Origin: Janthinobacterium sp. FW305-129
GTDB lineage: Bacteria > Pseudomonadota > Gammaproteobacteria > Burkholderiales > Burkholderiaceae_D
Assembly (NCBI RefSeq): GCF_020858115.1
Contig: NZ_JACYMM010000002.1
Coordinates: 544,612-608,611 of the forward strand
Length of the DNA stretch: 64,000 nt
Direction of reading: 5' to 3'
In this document: one piece after another, positions 40,835 to 49,758 of the stretch
Layout: each line of letters starts with the position of its first letter
Numbering within the stretch: position 1 is the stretch's first letter
Position numbers and translations under genes: made by a program
Notes under the pieces: generated by a model
Seen by the model: the letters and a program-made list of their open reading frames with translations, nothing else
Database searches by the model: none
What the model was told of the DNA's origin: nothing

Positions 40835-40857
40835 AATTATATGTTTCACCTATAAAA
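40835..40857. promoter_or_regulatory. near copy of the palindrome (AATTATA-N9-TATAAAA)
   Basis: Twelve of the 14 arm positions match ATTTATA-N9-TATAAAT. It ends 33 bases before the importer's first ATG, where an operator or activator site would be expected to act. Confidence 0.4.
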
Positions 40858-40890
40858 AATATACAATATCGATCTTCCAGGAGCCAATTC

Positions 40891-41886
40891 ATGAAACTTA
40901 CACAATTTAGTTTGACGATCGCAGCCGTATTTCTGACTGCTCAAGCGTCCGCGGCTACCCCAAAACTGGGTGTCGTGTATGACGCGGGCGGCAAGTTCGA
41001 CAAGTCGTTCAACCAATCCGCTTTCGAAGGCGCCTCGCGCTTCAAAAAAGACACGGGCATTTCCTTCATCGAAGTCCAGGCATCGAGCGATACGCAAGCC
41101 GAGCAAGTCATGCGCGGCCTGGCCCGCAAGAAACTCGACATGATCGCCGCCATCGGCTTTGCGCAAACGCAAGCCGTGCAAAAGGTCGCCAAGGAATTCC
41201 CGAACGTGAAATTCGTGCTGATCGACGGCCAGGCCTCCGGCAGCAACGTCAATTCCGTCGTCTTCAAGGAAGAAGAAGGCTCCTACCTGGTGGGCGTGGC
41301 CGCGGCCATGGCCAGCAAGAGCAAGAAGGTCGGCTTCATCGGCGGCATCGATATTCCCCTGATCCGCAACTTCGCCTGCGGCTACGCGCAAGGCGTCAAG
41401 GCCGTCAATCCGAAGGCGGAAATCACGCAAAACATGGTCGGCACCACGTCCGGCGCCTGGAATGACCCGGCCAAGGGTGGCGAACTGGCCCGCTCGCAAT
41501 TCGAGCGCGGCGTCGATGTCGTCTTCGCCGTCGCCGGCGGCAGCGGCATGGGCACCTTGCAAATGGCCAAGGAAAAAGGCAAGCTGGCCATCGGCGTCGA
41601 TTCGAACCAGAACCATTTGTATCCAGGCAGCATCCTGACCTCGATGGTCAAGCGCGTCGACAACACGGTCTACGACAGCTTCATGGAAGTCAAGAACGGC
41701 ACCTGGAAGGGCGGCGTCAGCTATAAAGGCTTGAAAGAAGGCGGCGTGGATTGGGCGCTCGACGCCAACAACCGCAAGCTGATTACGCCGGAAATCGAAA
41801 AACGCGTGTTGGGTGCGCGTAAGGACATTATCGATGGCAAGATCAAAGTGATCGATTACCGCGTCGGCAGCAGCTGCCCGGTTTAA
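40891..41886 (+). CDS. BMP-family nucleoside-binding protein of ABC importer
   Basis: A 331-residue periplasmic binding protein. A signal peptide ends near QASAA (about residue 23); there is no lipobox. The mature start KLGVVYDAGGKFDKSFNQSAFEGA is the signature of the BMP/PnrA family, which binds purine nucleosides. It feeds the ATPase and two permeases encoded just downstream. CAGGAG precedes the ATG. The hairpin after its stop probably lets this subunit be made in excess over the membrane parts. Confidence 0.92.
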   Translation: MKLTQFSLTIAAVFLTAQASAATPKLGVVYDAGGKFDKSFNQSAFEGASRFKKDTGISFIEVQASSDTQAEQVMRGLARKKLDMIAAIGFAQTQAVQKVAKEFPNVKFVLIDGQASGSNVNSVVFKEEEGSYLVGVAAAMASKSKKVGFIGGIDIPLIRNFACGYAQGVKAVNPKAEITQNMVGTTSGAWNDPAKGGELARSQFERGVDVVFAVAGGSGMGTLQMAKEKGKLAIGVDSNQNHLYPGSILTSMVKRVDNTVYDSFMEVKNGTWKGGVSYKGLKEGGVDWALDANNRKLITPEIEKRVLGARKDIIDGKIKVIDYRVGSSCPV

Positions 41887-41906
41887 TTTTTCTCCGTATC
41901 TTTTAG

Positions 41907-41938
41907 CGCGCCGCCGGGGCCTGTCTCCGCGCGGCGCG
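41907..41938 (+). terminator. hairpin between binding-protein and ATPase genes (partial terminator)
   Basis: Perfect arms CGCGCCGC (41907-41914) and GCGGCGCG (41931-41938) with a 16-base loop and a short T run. In importer operons such hairpins often stabilise the binding-protein mRNA and reduce read-through. Confidence 0.5.
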
Positions 41939-41943
41939 TTTCC

Positions 41944-43497
41944 ATGAAACTATCCAGTTATGAACCTATGCAGCCAGCAGTAGAATTTCGCAGCATTTCC
42001 AAGCAATTTGGACATGTGAAGGCGAACGCCGACGTCAGCTTCTCCATCGCCAAGGGCAGTATCCACGGCCTGGTGGGAGAGAACGGCGCCGGCAAATCGA
42101 CCTTGATGAGCATCCTGTACGGGTATTACCGTGCCGACGGCGGAGAAATCTTGCTCGACGGTAAAGTACAGCCTATCCGCAACAGCCAGGAAGCGATCAA
42201 CCTCGGCATCGGCATGGTGCACCAGCACTTCATGCTGGTCGAGAACTTCACCGTCCTCGACAATATCATGCTGGGCACGGAAGGCGGTTTTCGCCTGGCC
42301 AGCCACCGCACGGAAGCGGAAGCGAAATTGCGCGAAATTTGCGCGCGCTACCGCCTCGACGTCGACCCGCTGGCGAAGATCGAAGACCTGTCCGTCGGTG
42401 CGCAGCAGCGCGTGGAAATCCTCAAGCAGATTTACCGCAGCGCCAATATCCTGATCCTCGACGAGCCGACGGCCGTGCTGACGGCCCAGGAAACGGCCTC
42501 GCTGTTTGAAATCCTGCGCCTGTTCAAGGAGCAAGGCAAGACCATCATCTTGATCACGCACAAGCTGCAAGAGATCCTGGAAATCACCGACAACGTCACC
42601 GTCATGCGCGGCGGCACGGTGGTGGGCGCCGTGGCAACGGCCGGCACCTCGAAAGAGGAACTGGCCAACATGATGGTCGGCCGCCCCATCCAGAGCCACC
42701 TGCCCCGTGCACCGTACAATCCGGGCGCCACGGTGCTGGAAGTCGACGGCTTGCAACTGGCCGACGAACAACAAGTCAAATTGCTGGCCGACATAGGTTT
42801 CAACTTGCGCGCCGGCGAAATCGTCGCCATCGCGGGCGTTTCCGGCAATGGCCAGAGCGAGCTGCTGGAAATCCTCTCGGGCATGCGCTTGCCCACGTCC
42901 GGCACCTTGCGCTTCCTGGACAAGGACTTGCCGTTTGCCAAGCGCCACGATGCCGATGGCTTGCCGCTGGCCTTCCGCGAGCTGGGCATCGCCCACATTC
43001 CGGAAGACCGCTTGCGCGATGGCGTGGTGAAAAATTTCTCCGTCATGCAGAACACCATCCTCGGCTATCAGGACCACCTGAAGAACCGCTGGGGCCTGTT
43101 CAACTTCAAGGCCATCGGCGCCCGCTGCGCGGAACTGCTGAAGACCTTCGACGTGCGCCCGGCCAATCCGGACCTGCGCATCGGCTTGTTGTCCGGCGGT
43201 AACCAGCAAAAGGTGGTGATCGCGCGCGAAGTGCTGGCCAAGCCGAAACTGATGCTGGTGGGGCAACCCACGCGCGGCGTCGATATCGGCACCATCGAAA
43301 GCATCCATACGCAATTGCTGGCCCTGCGCGACGCGGGCGTGGCGATCCTGCTGGTGTCCGTCGAACTGGAAGAAGTGCGGGCGCTGGCCGACCGCATTCT
43401 CGTCATGTGCGGCGGGCGCATCACCGGCGAACTGAAAATTGAAGAATTCGATACCACCCGCATCGGTCTGTTGATGGGGGGAATGCATAAATCATGA
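41944..43497 (+). CDS. nucleoside ABC importer ATPase (two ATP-binding domains)
   Basis: A 517-residue double ATPase of the RbsA/NupB type. The first domain has Walker A GENGAGKST (about residue 44), a VGAQQR signature and Walker B ILILDEPT. The second has the altered Walker A GVSGNGQSE near 300 and LSGGNQQK. It powers nucleoside import with the two permeases. The ATG at 41944 lies only five bases after a hairpin with no ribosome site, so the in-frame ATG at 41968 (MQPAVEF) is a fair alternative. Its stop overlaps the next gene in an ATGA. Confidence 0.92.
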   Translation: MKLSSYEPMQPAVEFRSISKQFGHVKANADVSFSIAKGSIHGLVGENGAGKSTLMSILYGYYRADGGEILLDGKVQPIRNSQEAINLGIGMVHQHFMLVENFTVLDNIMLGTEGGFRLASHRTEAEAKLREICARYRLDVDPLAKIEDLSVGAQQRVEILKQIYRSANILILDEPTAVLTAQETASLFEILRLFKEQGKTIILITHKLQEILEITDNVTVMRGGTVVGAVATAGTSKEELANMMVGRPIQSHLPRAPYNPGATVLEVDGLQLADEQQVKLLADIGFNLRAGEIVAIAGVSGNGQSELLEILSGMRLPTSGTLRFLDKDLPFAKRHDADGLPLAFRELGIAHIPEDRLRDGVVKNFSVMQNTILGYQDHLKNRWGLFNFKAIGARCAELLKTFDVRPANPDLRIGLLSGGNQQKVVIAREVLAKPKLMLVGQPTRGVDIGTIESIHTQLLALRDAGVAILLVSVELEEVRALADRILVMCGGRITGELKIEEFDTTRIGLLMGGMHKS

Positions 43498-44573
43498 ATA
43501 ACGACTTGCCACGCTGGGCGACAGCCTTTGTCATGCCCATGTTAAACCTGCTGTCGGCCTTGCTGGTCTCCGCCCTGGTGATTTATATGCTGGGCGAAGA
43601 CCCGGCCGAATCGCTGTCCATCCTGGTCCACAGCGCCATCCTCAATCCGGAAGGCTTGAGCTACACCCTGTTCTACGCCAGCACCTTCATTTTCACGGGC
43701 CTGTCGGTTTCCGTGGCGATGCAGGCCGGCCTGTTCAATATCGGTTCCGAAGGCCAGATGTATATCGGCGGCCTGGGCTTGACGGTGGCCATGCTGGCCT
43801 TCGACCAGACCCTGCCCGCCTTGCTCTTGATTCCTGCCGCCATGATCGGCGCGGCCCTGTTCGGTGCCTTGTGGGGCTTTTTGCCCGGCTATCTGCAAGC
43901 GAAGCGCGGCAGCCACATTGTGGTGACCACCATCATGTTCAACTTCATCGCCGCCAGCCTGATGAATTTTATTATCGTAAAGTACCTGATCCCGCCGGGC
44001 GAGCAGAACACGGCCAGCCGCGTGTTTGCGGAAAGCGGCGAAATGCCGCGCCTTTCCACCTGGTTCCCGTCGCTGGGCGACACGCCGCTGAACATCAGCT
44101 TTATCCTGGCGATCGCCGCGCTGGTGATCTACGGCGTGATGGTCTGGCGTTCGTCGTGGGGCTTCAAGCTGCGCGCCACGGGCTTGAACAAGCATGCGGC
44201 CCACTATGCGGGCGTGTCGATCAGCAAGATGATCATCATCGTCATGCTGATTTCCGGCGCGCTGGCGGGCTTGGGTTCCGTCAATTCCATCATGGGCTCG
44301 ACGCATTACCTGTCGCTCAACTTCGTCGGCGGCGCCGGTTTCATCGGCATCGCCATCGCCCTGATGGGGCGTCAGCATCCGGTCGGCATCTTCCTGTCGG
44401 CCGTGCTGTTCGGTGCGCTGATCCAGGGCGGATTCGACCTGTCGCTGGAAAAACCGAATATCCCGACGGAAACTTTCATTTTCATCCAGGGCTTGATCAT
44501 CCTGTTCTGCGGCGCCATGGAAAACTTCTACGCACCGGCCATTTCCGCCCTGCTCAAGCGCACCAAAGGCTAA
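43494..44573 (+). CDS. nucleoside ABC importer permease 1
   Basis: A 359-residue membrane protein with about ten hydrophobic helices, of the BPD_transp_2 (branched-chain/sugar/nucleoside) permease family. Typical stretches are FTGLSVSVAMQAGLFNIGSEGQM, GFKLRATGLNKHAAHYAGV and GGAGFIGIAIALMGR. It pairs with the next gene as a heterodimer. Translation is coupled to the ATPase gene by an ATGA overlap. The substrate is inferred from the BMP partner. Confidence 0.92.
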   Translation: MNNDLPRWATAFVMPMLNLLSALLVSALVIYMLGEDPAESLSILVHSAILNPEGLSYTLFYASTFIFTGLSVSVAMQAGLFNIGSEGQMYIGGLGLTVAMLAFDQTLPALLLIPAAMIGAALFGALWGFLPGYLQAKRGSHIVVTTIMFNFIAASLMNFIIVKYLIPPGEQNTASRVFAESGEMPRLSTWFPSLGDTPLNISFILAIAALVIYGVMVWRSSWGFKLRATGLNKHAAHYAGVSISKMIIIVMLISGALAGLGSVNSIMGSTHYLSLNFVGGAGFIGIAIALMGRQHPVGIFLSAVLFGALIQGGFDLSLEKPNIPTETFIFIQGLIILFCGAMENFYAPAISALLKRTKG

Positions 44574-44577
44574 CACC

Positions 44578-45549
44578 ATGACACTCGACGACTTTCATTT
44601 CGCCAGCATCCTGGTATCGACCGTGCGCAATGCGCCCGTCCTGATCTTTGCCGCCATGGCCGGCCTGTTCGCCGAACGCAGCGGCATGATCGACATCGGC
44701 CTGGAAGGCAAGATCCTGGCCAGCGCGTTTGCTTCCGCCGCCGTGGCCTACACGACGCAAAACCCGTACTACGGCATGGCTGCCGGCATGCTCGTCTGCG
44801 TCGCGCTGGCCCTGCTGCAGGCGTACGTCAGCATCACGCAAAAGGGCAACCAGCTGGTGGCCGGCATGGCCATCAACATCGCCATGAGCGGACTGACGTT
44901 TGTGCTGGCGCAATTTTTCTTCCAGCAGGGCGGCCGCACGCCCGACCTCGGTTCGGCGCGGCTGTTCGACGTGGTCTTGCCGGGCACGCAGTACGTGGAA
45001 CACATTCCCTTCATCGGCTGGGTATATGCCCACCTGATCGGCGGCCATTCCATCCTCGTCTACGTGGCGTTCCTGCTGATCCCGCTCGTGCACTGGCTGC
45101 TGTACCACACGCGCTTCGGCCTGCGCCTGCGCGCCTGCGGCGAAAACCCGCATGCGGCCGACTCGGCTGGCGTGAGCGTGGAAGCGACGCGCTACCTGGC
45201 CATGCTGGTGGCCGGCATCCTGTGCTCGTTCTCGGGCGCGTATCTTGCCATCGTGCAAAGCGGCTTCTTCCTGCGCGACATGTCGGCTGGCGCCGGCTAC
45301 CTGGCCCTGACGGCCATGGTCTTCGGCAACTGGCGCCCCGTCTACACTTTCCTCGGCTGCCTGATGTTCGGCTTCTTCGCCGCCATCCAGATTCAAATTG
45401 AAGGCGTGGACTTGCCCGTCGTGGGCCGCATCCCCGGCTCGCTGATCCAGATGGTGCCATACGTCGTCACCGTGATCGTGCTGGCGGGCCTGATGGCGAA
45501 ATCCATCGCGCCGAAGGCGATTGGCATTCCGTTTGTAAAGTCTCGTTAA
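44578..45549 (+). CDS. nucleoside ABC importer permease 2
   Basis: A 323-residue permease of the same family, with NAPVLIFAAMAGLFAERSG and MIDIGLEGKILASAF near the start and GLRLRACGENPHAADSAGV in the conserved cytoplasmic loop. It forms the second half of the membrane channel. It starts four bases after permease 1 and is the last gene of the importer operon, followed by a strong terminator. Confidence 0.92.
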   Translation: MTLDDFHFASILVSTVRNAPVLIFAAMAGLFAERSGMIDIGLEGKILASAFASAAVAYTTQNPYYGMAAGMLVCVALALLQAYVSITQKGNQLVAGMAINIAMSGLTFVLAQFFFQQGGRTPDLGSARLFDVVLPGTQYVEHIPFIGWVYAHLIGGHSILVYVAFLLIPLVHWLLYHTRFGLRLRACGENPHAADSAGVSVEATRYLAMLVAGILCSFSGAYLAIVQSGFFLRDMSAGAGYLALTAMVFGNWRPVYTFLGCLMFGFFAAIQIQIEGVDLPVVGRIPGSLIQMVPYVVTVIVLAGLMAKSIAPKAIGIPFVKSR

Positions 45550-45569
45550 GCCTGGCTTTGACGTGGCGC

Positions 45570-45603
45570 AAAAAAGCGAAGCCCACGGGCTTCGCTTTTT
45601 TTT
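45570..45603. terminator. bidirectional terminator after the nucleoside importer
   Basis: Arms AAGCGAAGCCC (45574-45584) and GGGCTTCGCTT (45587-45597) with an A run before and a T run after. It serves the rightward importer operon and the leftward NUDIX gene, whose stop lies at its edge. Confidence 0.9.
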
Positions 45604-46558
45604 ACGCCATTGGAATCTCGTCCGGTGAAAAAAATACGGCAAGACCCAGGCTGCGCGCCACGTTGACCATCTGGTCTGCCCCAGCCGATGCGCCACCGAG
45701 GCGCAGCACGGCATCGCAATGGCTCAATAAACGCGTCGCATGCGCGTGAAACAATTCCTCGTACACGGCATCGCCCACCCCGGTTGAGCCTGCCAGCGCC
45801 AGCATCGGCAAGGCCAGCCATTCACCGAGCACGGGCATGTGTCCCTTTTCATACAACGGAAGGCAGACGGCTTCCATGGCCGCCACATTGCGCGCAATCA
45901 AGGCCGGATCGTCGCCCGTGCCGGAACGATACGGGCCAGCCACTAAAATCTGCAGTCCCCTTTTGCGCGGCATCAAGTGCAGCTGCGCATGCTGCAGCAG
46001 CATGATGGTCTTGCCGTCGCAGATGCGCCCGTCCGCCACCATCCGCAGCGCTTGCGCCAGGGGCAGTTCCAGCACTTCGATGTCTTCCCCTTCGTGCGCC
46101 AGGCCGCCGCCGTCGCCGATGCGGCTGGCCGGGTCGTATTCGGCCACGAAGAAATGCAAGCGCTCCGTCACGGAACCGGGGCTCATGAAGGCCTGGAACA
46201 CCTTGTGCACCTGCCCCACCCGGTAACCGGTTTCCTCTTCCACTTCGGCGCGGATGCGCTGCTCGGCGCTGGCTTCTTCCAGCAAGCCGGCGGCCGCTTC
46301 GATGAGGAAACCGTCGTGGCCCTCGCGATACGTGGGAAAGCGGAACTGGCGGATCAAAACCACCGTGCGTTTGACCTTGTTGTACAGCAGGATGGTGGCG
46401 CCATCGCCGCGGTCATAGGTTTCCCGCGTCTGCGTCTGCCATTCGCCATCGTGGCGCAGATAGTCGAACGTGGTCTTTTGCAGCAGATACCAGTCATGCG
46501 ACAGGGTTTGCACCTGCTGGATGCGGACCCGTTCCTGCTTGCTATTTTCTTCGCGCAT
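45602..46558 (-). CDS. NUDIX hydrolase fused to DUF4406/deoxyribosyltransferase-like domain
   Basis: A 318-residue protein with two domains. Residues 15-195 resemble NudK-type ADP-sugar or GDP-sugar pyrophosphatases: [12 protein letters not shown], then the Nudix box near 91-112 (GLLEEA...EVEEETGY), with Ser where the first Glu of the box is usual. Residues 203-318 start [10 protein letters not shown] and continue [12 protein letters not shown], the pattern of DUF4406 proteins related to nucleoside 2-deoxyribosyltransferases. It faces the DeoR gene across a 75-base gap and lies after the nucleoside importer. A role in cleaning up nucleotide-sugars or deoxynucleosides is likely but unproven. 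The fusion is the striking feature. Confidence 0.82.
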   Translation of the reverse strand: MREENSKQERVRIQQVQTLSHDWYLLQKTTFDYLRHDGEWQTQTRETYDRGDGATILLYNKVKRTVVLIRQFRFPTYREGHDGFLIEAAAGLLEEASAEQRIRAEVEEETGYRVGQVHKVFQAFMSPGSVTERLHFFVAEYDPASRIGDGGGLAHEGEDIEVLELPLAQALRMVADGRICDGKTIMLLQHAQLHLMPRKRGLQILVAGPYRSGTGDDPALIARNVAAMEAVCLPLYEKGHMPVLGEWLALPMLALAGSTGVGDAVYEELFHAHATRLLSHCDAVLRLGGASAGADQMVNVARSLGLAVFFSPDEIPMA

Positions 46559-46633
46559 ATCGTCTCCTTGTGCTTGCGTTCGTCGACTTTATCATGCAAA
46601 CTCGTGCAATATCAAGAAAATATAAGAAAAACC

Positions 46634-47398
46634 ATGCTCACACATCAACGCAAACAATACCTGCTGGACTTGCTCCAGCGCGAAGGGCAGATCGTCGCCA
46701 AGGCCGTCAGCGACGCCCTGGGCTTGTCGGAAGACACGATACGGCGCGACTTGCGCGAGCTGGCGAAAGAGGGTTTACTGGAACGCGTGCACGGCGGCGC
46801 CCTGCCCTTGCTGCCCCGTTCGCCCGCGCTGGCACCGTTTGCCGGGCGCGAACAGATTTCGCCGGAAGCCAAGCCCGCCATCGGCCGCGCAGCGGGCGCC
46901 ATGATACAAACGGGACAAGTGGCGTTCATCGATGGCGGCACGACCGCCGTGCAGCTGGCGCGCCAGCTGCCGCGCGACTTGCGCGCCACCGTCGTCACGC
47001 ACAGCCCGTCGATTGCCGTCGAACTGGTGCATCACCCGTTCATCGAGGTGCTGATGCTGGGCGGGCGCCTGTACAAGCACTCGATCGTGGGCGTCGGCGC
47101 GGCCACCGTGGAAGCCATCGGCCGCATCCGCGCCGACCTGTATTTCATGGGCGTGTCCAGCCTGCATCCGCAAGCGGGCATCACCACCGGTGATTACGAA
47201 GAAGCGTGCGTGAAGCGCGCGCTGAGCGAGGCCGCCGCACGCACCGTTGTGCTGGCGTCACCTGAAAAGTTCAACACAACCTCGCCGTTCCAAATCGCAC
47301 CCTTGAGCCATATCAACGATATCGTCGTGCACCGCGACGTGGAAGACGCCCTGGTGGCCCCCTTCCGCGAGATGGGCATCGCCATCACCCTGGCATGA
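46634..47398 (+). CDS. DeoR-family transcriptional regulator
   Basis: A 254-residue DeoR/GlpR regulator. The N-terminal helix-turn-helix is RKQYLLDLLQREGQIVAKAVSDALGLSEDTIRRDLREL, followed by LERVHGGALP. The C-terminal sugar-phosphate-sensing domain has FIDGGTTAVQLARQLP and YFMGVSSLHPQAGITTGDYEE. I chose the ATG at 46634 over the much longer upstream frame because the family starts here. It is divergent from the NUDIX fusion gene. By family it senses a phosphorylated sugar, perhaps (deoxy)ribose phosphate, and may repress nucleoside genes. Confidence 0.9.
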   Translation: MLTHQRKQYLLDLLQREGQIVAKAVSDALGLSEDTIRRDLRELAKEGLLERVHGGALPLLPRSPALAPFAGREQISPEAKPAIGRAAGAMIQTGQVAFIDGGTTAVQLARQLPRDLRATVVTHSPSIAVELVHHPFIEVLMLGGRLYKHSIVGVGAATVEAIGRIRADLYFMGVSSLHPQAGITTGDYEEACVKRALSEAAARTVVLASPEKFNTTSPFQIAPLSHINDIVVHRDVEDALVAPFREMGIAITLA

Positions 47399-47424
47399 AA
47401 AAAGCGGCCCGCAGGCCGCTTTCG
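47396..47424. terminator. terminator between deoR and the S1/P1 nuclease gene
   Basis: Arms AAAGCGGCC (47401-47409) and GGCCGCTTT (47414-47422) with loop CGCA. An A run precedes it, so it works best leftward for the nuclease operon, and probably also stops the rightward deoR transcript. Confidence 0.8.
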
Positions 47425-47433
47425 GATGACACC

Positions 47434-48504
47434 TTACTGTGGCCAGATCGCCTGCAGCACGGCAGCCAGGCGATAGCCCGCCTCGGTCAGCTGCTGCTTG
47501 GCCAGCGCCGAGCTGGGCACCGGGTAATTGTCCGGCACCGTCAAGCTCCACACATTATAGACATCGCCCTTGCGGCTGGTCTGCTGCGTGGCCGGTCCCG
47601 CCGCCACGTCCGTGAAAGCAAGCTTTGACGCCGCCAGCGCGGCATCGGCCCACTGATACGGCCAGGTGGCGGGGTCGCCACTATTGGCGCTCACCACAGG
47701 CACGCTGGCGATCACGGTGCGCGCGAACTGCTGCGGCGTGCGCGTGCTCAGGCGGCGCATGGCGTAATCGACCACGGTCGTGTCCCAGTATGAATGCAGG
47801 GGCCTGGTGGACGACTTCGGATAGCTGCTGGCCGGTTTGGCCGTGCCGTCTTCCGTGGGCAGCGGCGCGGGGATCACGGCGTCCGACAGCGCCGTCATCT
47901 TCGCATCGTCGAGCAGCAAGTCGTTGCCGCCGCGCGCATTGAAAATGGCGACGTCGTCGATCTGCGCCTGTGTGGCGGGCACGAAGAACTGGCCATCCTT
48001 GCCGAGAAACGCATTGCCCACATGCAGCGGCTGGTGGATATCGCCCACCAGGTGCGTGATCAGGATCAGCGCTTCGCGCTGGCTGAAGCCGTGCGGATTG
48101 CTGGCCGCATCAGTCTTGCCTTGCAACACCAGGATCGCCCGCTTGAGCGTCTGCACGATATCGTCGTCGGCCGTGCCCACGCCATGGTCATGATAGTGCG
48201 CATTCTGGAATGGCACGTTCGTGTAATGGTACTCGCCATGCTTGGGGTTCGCCGCGACATAGGTCAACATTTCCGGCGATTGCGGGCCGCAATACGTGCC
48301 CTTCACGCAGTCGGGCCAATTGGCGATCTTTTCCAGGCTTTCGCCCGGCAACAGCAATTGGGAGATATGCGCCTGGGCCGCGCTGCCTTTGAGCAATTGA
48401 TCGGCAATGGCGCCCACGGCGCGGTGGCCGTCGTTGCCCCAGGCCAGCGCATTGCCGGAAGCGAAAGCGGCGCCCAGCGCCAGCACGCAGAGTAATTTTT
48501 TCAT
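47434..48504 (-). CDS. exported S1/P1-type nuclease
   Basis: A 356-residue exported nuclease. The signal peptide ends in GNALA, and the mature chain then starts with WGNDGH. In P1 nuclease the N-terminal Trp and the His five residues later bind zinc, so cleavage here restores the active site. Other zinc ligands appear in LVGDIHQPLHVG. The enzyme degrades single-stranded DNA and RNA to 5'-nucleotides and can remove 3'-phosphates. The start could also be the ATG at 48513 (overlapping the PLD stop as TAATG) or GTG 48510; all keep the signal peptide. It follows the PLD gene in one leftward operon. Confidence 0.9.
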   Translation of the reverse strand: MKKLLCVLALGAAFASGNALAWGNDGHRAVGAIADQLLKGSAAQAHISQLLLPGESLEKIANWPDCVKGTYCGPQSPEMLTYVAANPKHGEYHYTNVPFQNAHYHDHGVGTADDDIVQTLKRAILVLQGKTDAASNPHGFSQREALILITHLVGDIHQPLHVGNAFLGKDGQFFVPATQAQIDDVAIFNARGGNDLLLDDAKMTALSDAVIPAPLPTEDGTAKPASSYPKSSTRPLHSYWDTTVVDYAMRRLSTRTPQQFARTVIASVPVVSANSGDPATWPYQWADAALAASKLAFTDVAAGPATQQTSRKGDVYNVWSLTVPDNYPVPSSALAKQQLTEAGYRLAAVLQAIWPQ

Positions 48505-48512
48505 GTTCACCA

Positions 48513-49742
48513 TTACTCCTTGCCCTGTGGCGTGGCTTTCGCCGGCTTCGGATACTGCTTGTTGATGTCGATCGGCTGCGCATACGCCGAGCTCCACGTC
48601 TGCTCATGCAGCGCGGCGATGCGTTGCGCCATGGCGTCGTTGCGCAGCACCACTTCCAGGTTGCGCGACAAATCAAAATAGCCGCCCGCCCAGTTGCTCG
48701 TGCCGACCCAGGCCAGCTTGCCGTCGATGCTCATGGTCTTGCTATGGATCACGCGCGCGAACGGGATGAAACCCGTCGAGGCGGCAGGAATCGTCACGAT
48801 GCGGATTTCCACGTTCGGCAGCAGGGCCAGGCTTTTCAGGTAGGCGATGGCCGGCGCTTCCGTATTCCAGGCGGACACCATCAGCTTGATCTTCACGCCG
48901 CGCTGGGCGGCGGCGCGCACGGCGTTGTCGATCACGGCGTAGTACGGCCGCGTGCGGTTCGGGCCATACGACAGCGGCGCATAGTCGAGCAACTGGATGC
49001 GCACTTCGTTTTTCGCTTCCGCCAGCAGGGCGGGCAAGCCCGTTTCCGAGTCGCCCACGCCGGCCGGGTTGTACGCGTTCGGGCTGGCCAGCAGGAAGGC
49101 GTTTTGCGCGTAATTGGCTGGCACCACCTTGCTGTTGAGCACCGTGGCGCGGCTGCCTTGCGATGTCAGCGCCTGGGCTTGCCAATCCTGTTCAAAAATC
49201 GCCTGCACCTGGCCCACCATGCTTGGCTCCGTGATCTTCAAGCCCGTTTCATGGATGTGCTCGAAAGAGCGCCAGTCGAAGTTCTGGCTGCCGATGTACG
49301 CGACCTGGCCATCGACGGCCAGGTATTTTGCGTGCACGATGCCATTGCCCGTGATTTTATTGAAATCGATGAGGCGCAAGTCCAGGTTCGGAATCGCCTT
49401 GATGCGGGCGATGGTGGCCGCTTCCGACAGGCCCACGCCCTTCTGGTCCAGCAGGAAGCGGATCTTCACGCCGCGCTGGCCGGCGGCCGTCAGGCTGGCC
49501 AGCACCTTTTCAAAGGCCGTGCCCGGCTTGCTGACGGCATAGAACTGGGCGATGACGATCTCTTTTTTTGCACCATCGAACAGCTCGCTCCACACGGCGA
49601 CGGGCTCGCGCAGGTCGGGATTGGTCAAGCTCGTTTCCACGGGCGAGGTGTGCACCAGCTCAAAGCCGGGTATTGTGAAATCGGCGTGGGCCGTGCCCGC
49701 GAACAGGGTAGTGACGAGCAGGGAAACAGATAAACGACGCAT
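48513..49742 (-). CDS. exported phospholipase D-family protein
   Basis: A 409-residue protein with a signal peptide (cleavage near GTAHA, residue 20) and two HKD motifs: HAKYLAVDG...IGSQNFD (about 139-158) and HSKTMSIDG...VGTSNWAGG (about 331-352). The PLD family includes phospholipases, cardiolipin synthases and nucleases. Its place between a secreted nuclease and a 5'-nucleotidase makes an exported nuclease or phosphodiesterase role attractive, but a lipase is equally allowed by sequence. It is 16 bases after the nucleotidase gene and directly abuts the S1/P1 gene. Confidence 0.85.
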   Translation of the reverse strand: MRRLSVSLLVTTLFAGTAHADFTIPGFELVHTSPVETSLTNPDLREPVAVWSELFDGAKKEIVIAQFYAVSKPGTAFEKVLASLTAAGQRGVKIRFLLDQKGVGLSEAATIARIKAIPNLDLRLIDFNKITGNGIVHAKYLAVDGQVAYIGSQNFDWRSFEHIHETGLKITEPSMVGQVQAIFEQDWQAQALTSQGSRATVLNSKVVPANYAQNAFLLASPNAYNPAGVGDSETGLPALLAEAKNEVRIQLLDYAPLSYGPNRTRPYYAVIDNAVRAAAQRGVKIKLMVSAWNTEAPAIAYLKSLALLPNVEIRIVTIPAASTGFIPFARVIHSKTMSIDGKLAWVGTSNWAGGYFDLSRNLEVVLRNDAMAQRIAALHEQTWSSAYAQPIDINKQYPKPAKATPQGKE

Positions 49743-49758
49743 GGTTATTCCTTATAGA

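Larger units (their letters stand above)
40512..40890. other. 379-base regulatory gap before the nucleoside importer
   Basis: No gene is supported. It holds a perfect 23-base palindrome at 40518-40540 and a near copy at 40835-40857. The AT-rich last 60 bases should be the importer promoter, and CAGGAG sits before the 40891 start. The GC-rich middle shows no clear structure. Confidence 0.6.

Noticed and set aside
45977..46633. Long N-terminal extension of the DeoR regulator
   Set aside because: The extension lies antisense to the NUDIX fusion, has no family likeness, and the normal DeoR start is at 46634.
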